NCBI GenBank assembly: GCA_005777205.1
Contig: SXNB01000203.1
Span: 1-5,377 of the forward strand
Direction: 5' to 3'
Source: Burkholderiales bacterium
GTDB taxonomy: Bacteria > Pseudomonadota > Gammaproteobacteria > Burkholderiales > SG8-39
Length of the DNA: 5,377 nt
The notes below the pieces were generated by a model. The model was not told the DNA's origin, ran no database searches, and worked only from the letters and a program-made list of their open reading frames with translations. Below are positions 1-5,377 of this stretch, piece by piece. How positions within the stretch are numbered: position 1 is the first letter of the stretch; every line of letters starts with the position of its first letter. The position numbers and the translations under genes were made by a program.

Positions 1-145
1 CATCTTCGCGCGCCTCGCTTATCGCGACGCCAAGCCCGCCTACCTGGAGGACACGCCGCGCTTCGTCGGCTATGCACGCGCGGTGGCGCGGCGCTACCGC
101 ACGCTGGCGCCGCTGGCAAAGCTGCTCGACGAGTTGCACGAATGA
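1..145 (+). CDS. amgK: N-acetylmuramate/N-acetylglucosamine kinase AmgK, C-terminal end (5' partial)
   Basis: Only the last 47 codons are inside the window; the frame is open from base 2 and stops at TGA 143-145. The fragment contains RLAYRDAKPAYLEDTPRF followed by a helical tail ending LAPLAKLLDELHE. This resembles the C-terminus of the aminoglycoside-phosphotransferase-fold sugar kinases that phosphorylate the anomeric carbon of MurNAc and GlcNAc in the cytoplasm. None of the kinase catalytic motifs are visible because they lie upstream of the window. The identification rests on this short tail plus the murU start overlapping its stop (ATGA, 142-145), since amgK and murU are a known adjacent pair in the MurNAc recycling route of Pseudomonas and many other Gram-negative bacteria. 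Without the neighbour the call would be only 'phosphotransferase family C-terminus'. Confidence 0.8.
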   Translation, partial: IFARLAYRDAKPAYLEDTPRFVGYARAVARRYRTLAPLAKLLDELHE

Positions 146-828
146 AGGCGATGCTGCTGGCCGCGGGGCGCGGGGAGCGCATGCGCCCCCAGACCGACAC
201 TCTGCCCAAGCCCCTGCTCGAAGCTGGCGGCAAGCCACTGCTCGCCTGGCACCTGGAGCGCCTGGCCGCGGCCGGGTTCCGCGAGGTGGTGATCAACGTT
301 TCCTGGCTGGGCGAGCGGATCGTCGAGCGATTCGGCGACGGCGCCGACTATGGCCTTGCCATCGCCTGGTCTAGGGAGTCGCCCGCGCCGCTCGAGACCG
401 CGGGCGGGATCGCCGCGGCGCGACCGCTGCTGGGGGAGACGCCGTTCCTGCTGGTTAACGCCGACGTCTACGCCGACTGCGACCTCGCCCGTCTCGCGGC
501 GGTTCGCCTCGATGACGCGCTCGCGCACCTGGTGCTGGTCCCGAACCCCGAGCACCATCCCCACGGGGACTTTTCACTGGCGGGCAGTATCGTCGGCGAG
601 GCGCTCGCGCCGCGCTACACTTACGCTGGTATCGCGGTGCTGTCGCCGCGAATCGTGGCGGGCGTGGCGCCGGGCGCGAGAGCGCCGCTGGGCCCGTTGC
701 TGCACCGGGCCGCCGCGGATGGCTGCGCGACCGGCGAATTGCACGCCGGCACCTGGTGCGATGTCGGCACCCCGCAGCGGCTGTCCGCGCTCGATGCAAA
801 TCTTAGGAAAGGGAACGCCGCGCCATGA
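142..828 (+). CDS. murU: N-acetylmuramate alpha-1-phosphate uridylyltransferase MurU
   Basis: This 228-residue nucleotidyltransferase is predicted to convert MurNAc-alpha-1-phosphate and UTP to UDP-MurNAc and diphosphate. That is the last step of the cytoplasmic cell-wall recycling route that bypasses MurA-dependent synthesis; in Pseudomonas the route is linked to intrinsic fosfomycin tolerance. Visible features are the N-terminal nucleotide-binding signature LAAGRGERMRP (residues 6-16), the conserved lysine K23 in LPKPLLEAGGKPL, the NAD metal-site motif with D108 (residues 106-108) and the C-terminal WCDVGTPQRL motif with D207, the likely second metal ligand. Length matches the family (about 220-230). 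The ATG at 142 overlaps the amgK stop as ATGA, implying translational coupling; no strong Shine-Dalgarno sequence is seen. A general NTP-transferase such as a hexose-1-phosphate nucleotidylyltransferase is the alternative, but the short length and the amgK neighbour favour MurU. Confidence 0.92.
   Translation: MKAMLLAAGRGERMRPQTDTLPKPLLEAGGKPLLAWHLERLAAAGFREVVINVSWLGERIVERFGDGADYGLAIAWSRESPAPLETAGGIAAARPLLGETPFLLVNADVYADCDLARLAAVRLDDALAHLVLVPNPEHHPHGDFSLAGSIVGEALAPRYTYAGIAVLSPRIVAGVAPGARAPLGPLLHRAAADGCATGELHAGTWCDVGTPQRLSALDANLRKGNAAP
805..814 (+). promoter_or_regulatory. Ribosome binding site for pepP
   Basis: The purine-rich stretch AGGAAAGGGA lies 10 bases before the pepP ATG at 825, inside the last codons of murU. 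It is the clearest Shine-Dalgarno-like sequence in the window and supports 825 as the pepP start, in addition to the ATGA overlap with murU. Confidence 0.6.
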
Positions 829-2144
829 AACCCGACGATATCCAGCCCTCCATCTACAGCGGTCGCCGCGCGCGACTGGCCAGCGCGATGGCCGAGGGAA
901 TCGCCGTCATCCCGACGGCGCCGGAGCGGATCCGCAACCGCGACACCCATTTTCCCTACCGCTTCGACAGCCATTTCTACTACCTGAGCGGGTTTCCCGA
1001 GCCCGAGGCGGTGCTGGTGCTGGTGGCCGGCGCGCAGCCGAGGAGTTTGCTCTTCTGCCGCGAGCGCAACGAGGAGCGGGAGGTCTGGGACGGGGTGCGC
1101 TACGGTCCGGAACGGGCCCGCGAACGCTTCGGCTTCGACGAAGCGCACCCGATCGCGACACTCGATGAGGCGATGGCGAAGCTGCTCGCCGACCAGCCGG
1201 CGCTGCATACGCCCCTGGGCGCGGACCCCGACTGGGACACGCGCGTGATGCACTGGCTCAACGCCGTTCGGGCGCAGGCGCGCACCGGTGTCGCCGCACC
1301 CGGGCGCGTACACGACGTGCGCGGGCTGGTGGACGAGATGCGGCTGGTCAAGGACGCCCACGAACTGGACGTGATGCGACGCGCAGCCGTCATCAGCGCC
1401 GGCGCCCATCGTCGCGCCATGGCCGCGGCGCGGCCGGGCGCGACCGAGTACCAGATCGAAGCCGAGTTGCTGCATGAGTTCCGCCGGCACGGCGCGCAGT
1501 TCCCGGCCTACTGGCCGATCGTCGCCGGCGGCGCTAACGCCTGCGTACTGCATTACGTCGCTAATGATGCACCGCTTGCCGACCACGACCTGCTGCTCAT
1601 CGACGCCGGTTGCGAGCTGGACGGCTATGCCTCGGACATCACGCGCACGTTTCCCGTCGGGCGCGCATTCAGCCCGGCGCAACGCGAGGTCTACGAACTG
1701 GTGCTCGCCGCACAGGCCGGGGCCATTGCCGCGGTGCGTGCCGGCGCGGGCTGGAACGAACCGCACGACGCCGCGGTGCGCGTGCTCGCGCAGGGACTGT
1801 TGGACCTCAAGCTGCTCCAGGGCGGCCTGGACGAAGTGCTGGAGAAGGAAACCTACAAGCGCTTTTACATGCACCGCACCGGGCACTGGCTCGGCTTGGA
1901 CGTGCACGACGCGGGCGAGTACAAGCGAGCCGGCGCCTGGCGCGCGCTCGTTCCGGGCATGGTGCTCACCGTCGAACCTGGGCTCTATATCCGCGCGGCC
2001 GACGACATTCCCGCGCACTTCCGCAACATCGGCATTCGCATCGAGGACGATGTCGCGGTGAGCGCCGCGGGCTGCGAGGTGATCAGCGCGGCTGCGCCCA
2101 AGTCGATCGCGGATATCGAAGCCATCAAGCGTGACGCCGGCTAA
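825..2144 (+). CDS. pepP: Xaa-Pro aminopeptidase (aminopeptidase P, M24B family)
   Basis: This 439-residue cytoplasmic metallopeptidase is predicted to remove the N-terminal residue from peptides with proline in second position, using two Mn ions. An aminopeptidase P N-terminal domain (roughly residues 5-135, with FPYRFDSHFYYLSGFPEPEA) precedes a pita-bread catalytic domain (about 175-415). The five metal ligands can be read directly: D260 and D271 in LIDAGCELDGYASDITRTF, H354 in HRTGHWLGLDVHD, E384 in TVEPGLYI and E407 in GIRIEDDV. The substrate-site histidines H243 (VLHYV), H350 and H361 are also present. The positions fall almost exactly on the E. coli PepP numbering and the length is nearly the same (441). 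The start overlaps the murU stop (ATGA), and its own stop lies inside the first codons of ubiH. The pepP-ubiH pairing is conserved in enterobacteria and other Proteobacteria. No inactivating change is seen. Confidence 0.97.
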   Translation: MKPDDIQPSIYSGRRARLASAMAEGIAVIPTAPERIRNRDTHFPYRFDSHFYYLSGFPEPEAVLVLVAGAQPRSLLFCRERNEEREVWDGVRYGPERARERFGFDEAHPIATLDEAMAKLLADQPALHTPLGADPDWDTRVMHWLNAVRAQARTGVAAPGRVHDVRGLVDEMRLVKDAHELDVMRRAAVISAGAHRRAMAAARPGATEYQIEAELLHEFRRHGAQFPAYWPIVAGGANACVLHYVANDAPLADHDLLLIDAGCELDGYASDITRTFPVGRAFSPAQREVYELVLAAQAGAIAAVRAGAGWNEPHDAAVRVLAQGLLDLKLLQGGLDEVLEKETYKRFYMHRTGHWLGLDVHDAGEYKRAGAWRALVPGMVLTVEPGLYIRAADDIPAHFRNIGIRIEDDVAVSAAGCEVISAAAPKSIADIEAIKRDAG

Positions 2145-3204
2145 GGTCGCGATCATCGGAGCCGGGCCGGTCGGGTGCGCGCTCGCCCTCGACCTCGAGC
2201 GCTGCGGCGTTCCCGTGGTGCTGTGCACGAGGCGCCGGCCAGGTGTGGGAGTGCCCGCGGCGCTGCCCTTGCGCCCGATCGCGCTGTCGCACGCCAGCCG
2301 CTTGATCCTGGAGCGGATTGGCGCGTGGAACGTCCTCGAGCCCACTCCCATCCGGGCGATCCATGTCTCGCAGGCCGGCGCCTTCGGGTGCACGCGAATC
2401 GCAGCCGAGGATGCCGGAGTGCCAGCGCTGGGCTATGTGCTCGATTACGATGCGCTATCCGCCGCTCTGTTAGAACTCCTGGGGGGGCGCGGCATCGCCA
2501 TTGCCGAGGAACCGCCGTCGGCGGCGCTGCTGGTGCATGCGGAGGGCAGCGCGCCCGAAGCGGGCGGGAAAGATTACCGCCAGGAGGCGCTGGTCACGCT
2601 GGTGAGGACCGACCCGGCGTCCTCTGGCACGGCCTACGAGCGCTTCACGCGCGAAGGACCGCTGGCGCTGCTGCCGCTGGACGGACGCTACGCAGTCGTC
2701 TGGGCGATGGCGCCGGACCGCGCGGCTGAACTGGCCGGCGCGAACGAGCGGTCGTTCCTCGCCGCCCTTGGCGCCGCCTTCGGTGAGCGCGCCGGAGCAT
2801 TCGTCGCGGCAGATGAGCGTTTCCGCATCCCGCTGACCCTGCGCGTTCGAGCCTCGCGTACCGGCGTCCGGGAAGCCTATGTCGGCAATACTGCGCAAAT
2901 GCTGCACCCGGTGGCGGGCCAGGGCCTGAACCTGGGACTGCGCGACGCATGGGATCTGGCGCGACTCTTGCAGGATGCGCGGGATCCCGGTGACGCGCAG
3001 CTGCTTGCGCGCTTTGCTGCAACCCGGAGGCTCGACGCCATGGCGACGATCCGGGTCACCGACCTGCTGGCTGGCGCGTTCACCGGCGACAGCGTGCTGC
3101 ATGCCGCGGCGCGCAGCGCAGCAATGACCGCTCTGGACGCATGCTCGCCGGCGCGCCGTTTTTTTGCGCGCCGCATGATCTTCGGACCTTCTGCGATCCC
3201 CTGA
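2131..3204 (+). CDS. ubiH: UbiH-type FAD-dependent ubiquinone biosynthesis hydroxylase, shorter than usual
   Basis: This 357-residue class A flavoprotein monooxygenase of the UbiH/UbiF/COQ6 family probably hydroxylates the aromatic ring of an octaprenyl intermediate in ubiquinone synthesis. It has a Rossmann GAGPVG FAD-binding motif (residues 10-15), LGYVLDYDALSAALLEL (about 100-116), YERFTREGPLALLPL (about 169-183) and the C-terminal FAD site GNTAQMLHPVAGQGLNLGLRD (starting at G252), which has the GN rather than GD form seen in E. coli UbiH. It is about 35 residues shorter than E. coli UbiH (392). Most of the shortfall is between residues 116 and 133, where a stretch of beta-strands normally precedes the DG motif. 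The DG motif itself reads HAEG (E138-G139). The GTG start at 2131 overlaps pepP by 14 bases; it is chosen because the FAD motif begins six residues later and no ATG lies near. The exact ring position hydroxylated cannot be told from sequence. Unlike E. coli, no ubiI follows. Confidence 0.88.
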   Translation: MTPAKVAIIGAGPVGCALALDLERCGVPVVLCTRRRPGVGVPAALPLRPIALSHASRLILERIGAWNVLEPTPIRAIHVSQAGAFGCTRIAAEDAGVPALGYVLDYDALSAALLELLGGRGIAIAEEPPSAALLVHAEGSAPEAGGKDYRQEALVTLVRTDPASSGTAYERFTREGPLALLPLDGRYAVVWAMAPDRAAELAGANERSFLAALGAAFGERAGAFVAADERFRIPLTLRVRASRTGVREAYVGNTAQMLHPVAGQGLNLGLRDAWDLARLLQDARDPGDAQLLARFAATRRLDAMATIRVTDLLAGAFTGDSVLHAAARSAAMTALDACSPARRFFARRMIFGPSAIP

Positions 3205-3214
3205 AATCCCCTGA
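3196..3214 (+). repeat. 10-base tandem duplication at the ubiH stop codon
   Basis: ATCCCCTGA occurs at 3196-3204 and again at 3206-3214, separated by a single A, so the period is 10 bases. The first copy carries the ubiH stop codon (TGA 3202-3204); the TGA of the second copy is in another frame. It looks like a local slippage duplication. No function is evident. Confidence 0.75.
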
Positions 3215-3221
3215 GAGTCCC

Positions 3222-3245
3222 GTTGCGGTGTTTGCGAAACGCAAC
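3222..3245 (+). other. Bulged inverted repeat in the ubiH-dusB intergenic region
   Basis: GTTGC (3222-3226) plus GTTT (3230-3233) can pair with AAAC plus GCAAC (3237-3245) around a GCG loop, with GGT bulged on the left arm, giving nine pairs. The outer left arm CGTTGCG (3221-3227) can alternatively pair with CGCAACG at 3259-3265. A TTTT run (3254-3257) follows the hairpin by about eight bases, too far for a classical intrinsic terminator. The element sits between the two transcription units, so it may be a weak terminator or mRNA-end stabiliser for the upstream unit. No folding calculation was made. Confidence 0.35.
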
Positions 3246-3250
3246 AGCGA

Positions 3251-3279
3251 TGCTTTTCCGCAACGAAACGGGATAGAAT
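3251..3279 (+). promoter_or_regulatory. Possible sigma-70-type promoter for dusB-fis
   Basis: TAGAAT at 3274-3279 matches five of six positions of the consensus -10 box and lies in the only sizeable gap of the window, upstream of dusB. The hexamer at the expected -35 distance (TGCTTT, 3251-3256, 17-base spacer) matches the consensus poorly. Initiation near 3286 would give a leader of about 30 bases before the dusB ATG at 3316. The call rests on one good box plus its position, so it is tentative. No clear Fis-binding site was recognised here. Confidence 0.35.
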
Positions 3280-3315
3280 TCTCTACTCGCGACACATCCC
3301 ACACCACCGCAATCT

Positions 3316-4284
3316 ATGCAGCTTGGCGCGCACTCATTGCGTAACGGATTGTTCGTCGCTCCGATGGCGGGCGTGACCGATCGGCCATTTCGCAGCCTGT
3401 GCCGCCGCTACGGTGCCGGCCTGGCGGTCTCCGAGATGGTCTCCTCCCGACCCGAGCTGCGCCAGACGCGCAAATCTCGCCTGCGGCGGGAGCATGGTGG
3501 CGAGGCGGGTCCCGTTTCGGTGCAGATTGCGGGCGCCGATCCGGTGATGATGGCCGACGCCGCCCGATTCAACGTCGACGAGGGCGCCCAGAGCCTCGAC
3601 AGCAACATGGGCTGCCCGGCGAAAAAGGTCTGCAATGTTGCCGCCGGCTCGGCCCTGCTCGAGAACGAGCCGCTGGTGGCGCGGATCCTGGAAGCCGTTG
3701 TTGCCGCGGTCCATGTCCCGGTGACCCTGAAGATCCGCACCGGCCCGGCGCCGGAGCGCCGCAACGCGGTGCGTATTGCGCGCATCGCCGAGGGCGCTGG
3801 CATCCGCCTGCTGGCGGTACATGGGCGCACCCGCGCCTGCGGCTTCCGCGGCGAGGCGGAGTACGACACCATCTCCCAAGTGAAGACTGCAGCGCGAATT
3901 CCTGTGATTGCCAACGGCAACATCGGCACGCCCGAGGAAGCGCGGCTTGTGCTGGCGCGCACCGGTGCCGACGGCCTGATGATCGGCCGTGCTGCCCACG
4001 GCCGGCCCTGGGTCTTTCGCGAGATCGCGCACTACCTGGCCACCGGCGAGACCCTGCCCGGACCGTCGCTCGCCGAGCAGCGTGCGGTGGTGCTAGAGCA
4101 CGTCCAGGGGCTCTATGGCCTCTATGGAGAGGAACTCGGCCTGCGGGTCGCGCGCAAGCACCTGGGCTGGTACCTGCGCCCGGTCCCAGGTGGCGAGGCG
4201 TTCCGCCGTCAGGCCTGCGCCATCGAATCGGCTTCGGAGCAGCTGGCCGCGGTTGCGCGCTTCTACGACGGGCTCCAGGCATGA
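3316..4284 (+). CDS. dusB: tRNA-dihydrouridine synthase DusB
   Basis: This 322-residue FMN enzyme is predicted to reduce uridine to dihydrouridine in the D-loop of tRNA with NADPH. The TIM-barrel begins with VAPMAGVTDRPFRSLCRRYG (residues 14-33), followed by VQIAGADP (69-76), the catalytic loop NMGCPAKKVCN with the likely proton-donor cysteine C100, TLKIRTG with K139, the phosphate-site HGRTR starting at H169, ANGNI (200-203) and GLMIGRAAHGRPW (220-232). A helical C-terminal tRNA-binding part contains RVARKHLGWYL. The sequence is collinear with E. coli DusB (321 residues), including the N-terminus, which supports the ATG at 3316 although no Shine-Dalgarno sequence precedes it. Small departures are DSN in place of the usual D-I/L-N before the cysteine and ANGNI where E. 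coli has ANGDI. The stop overlaps the fis start as ATGA, as expected for the conserved dusB-fis operon. Confidence 0.96.
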   Translation: MQLGAHSLRNGLFVAPMAGVTDRPFRSLCRRYGAGLAVSEMVSSRPELRQTRKSRLRREHGGEAGPVSVQIAGADPVMMADAARFNVDEGAQSLDSNMGCPAKKVCNVAAGSALLENEPLVARILEAVVAAVHVPVTLKIRTGPAPERRNAVRIARIAEGAGIRLLAVHGRTRACGFRGEAEYDTISQVKTAARIPVIANGNIGTPEEARLVLARTGADGLMIGRAAHGRPWVFREIAHYLATGETLPGPSLAEQRAVVLEHVQGLYGLYGEELGLRVARKHLGWYLRPVPGGEAFRRQACAIESASEQLAAVARFYDGLQA

Positions 4285-4520
4285 CACGCAGCTCGGAGCT
4301 CGCAGAGGCGGTCAAGCGCTCCCTGGAACGCTATTTCAAGGACATGGACGGCGAGAGGCCCACGGCGATCTACGACATGGTGCTGAAGAACATCGAGAAG
4401 CCCCTGATCGAGACCGTACTGATCAAGGCTTCGGGCAACCAGTCGCAGGCGGCGGCGATGCTGGGCATCGACCGCAATACCCTGCGCAAGAAGATCCAGC
4501 AGCTGCGGATCAAGGTGTGA
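4281..4520 (+). CDS. fis: DNA-binding protein Fis (short form)
   Basis: This 79-residue nucleoid-associated protein binds and bends DNA as a homodimer and in relatives regulates rRNA, tRNA and many other promoters. Residues 6-50 correspond to the dimerisation helices ([28 protein letters not shown]). Residues 53-73 form the helix-turn-helix, [21 protein letters not shown], which is very close to E. coli Fis ([20 protein letters not shown]). The protein is about 19 residues shorter than E. coli Fis (98) because the N-terminal arm that contacts Hin/Gin-type invertases is missing; this short form is usual in betaproteobacteria. The ATG at 4281 overlaps the dusB stop, and in-frame upstream sequence is only out-of-frame dusB. 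Translation is therefore probably coupled to dusB. NtrC-type activators share the Fis-like C-terminal fold, but the size and dusB context settle the call. Confidence 0.95.
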   Translation: MTRSSELAEAVKRSLERYFKDMDGERPTAIYDMVLKNIEKPLIETVLIKASGNQSQAAAMLGIDRNTLRKKIQQLRIKV

Positions 4521-4530
4521 GAGCGGGAAC

Positions 4531-5377
<847 letters not shown>

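Noticed and set aside
621..2393. A 590-codon open frame on the minus strand opposite murU, pepP and ubiH
   Set aside because: It lies antisense to genes with complete catalytic motifs, its translation is low-complexity and rich in R, A and H without any recognisable domain, and long antisense frames are expected in very GC-rich coding DNA.
3205..3315. Possible Fis autoregulatory site upstream of dusB
   Set aside because: No stretch matches the degenerate Fis consensus (G and C 15 bases apart flanking an A/T-rich centre) convincingly.
3141..3344. A 67-codon frame across the ubiH-dusB junction
   Set aside because: It overlaps the ends of two firmly identified genes, has no ribosome site or homology that I recognise, and resembles chance open sequence.
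4111..4128. Tandem CTCTATGG(C/A) 9-base repeat in dusB (LYGLYG)
   Set aside because: Only two copies, in frame, at a variable position of the DusB C-terminal domain; no sign of a functional repeat.
3334..4315. Several minus-strand open frames opposite dusB
   Set aside because: All are shadows of dusB codon bias; none shows a known motif or a plausible start site.
3399..4520. A long + frame running through dusB out of frame and ending with the Fis sequence, suggesting a fusion
   Set aside because: The upstream part is out-of-frame dusB with no domain. Fis begins at its own ATG (4281) overlapping the dusB stop, as in other dusB-fis operons.

Overview
The window is a compact, high-GC (mostly G/C at third codon positions) proteobacterial chromosome segment with every gene on the + strand. 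The gene order amgK-murU-pepP-ubiH | dusB-fis-purH, the short Fis protein (79 residues, no N-terminal arm) and the sequence type of UbiH and PurH suggest a betaproteobacterium. A related gammaproteobacterium cannot be excluded from sequence alone. The origin is inferred from gene order and protein features; no database search was run.

Positions 1-3204 look like one transcription unit: the last 47 codons of amgK (MurNAc/GlcNAc kinase), murU (MurNAc-1-phosphate uridylyltransferase), pepP (Xaa-Pro aminopeptidase) and a ubiH-type flavin monooxygenase. Successive genes overlap by 4, 4 and 14 bases. AmgK and MurU together return recycled N-acetylmuramic acid to UDP-MurNAc without the de novo MurA step. 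PepP-UbiH is a widely conserved pair; UbiH acts in ubiquinone synthesis.

Positions 3205-3315 form the only real intergenic gap (111 bases). It holds a short tandem duplication at the ubiH stop, a bulged inverted repeat and a weak promoter-like TAGAAT box. The second unit then begins: dusB (tRNA dihydrouridine synthase), fis (nucleoid protein, 4-base overlap with dusB) and purH (10 bases after fis). dusB-fis is a classic conserved operon, and purH directly after fis is common in Proteobacteria.

The main anomaly is at the right end. purH reads as a normal PurH up to about residue 241 (near 5253). It then changes abruptly, in frame, into a sequence resembling the beta-propeller of an S9-family (prolyl oligopeptidase/acylaminoacyl peptidase-like) enzyme that runs off the window. 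A chimeric join (assembly or recombination) is far more likely than a new fusion protein. Apart from this, the region is ordinary housekeeping DNA. I found no mobile element, CRISPR array, tRNA or rRNA, and no convincing undescribed system.
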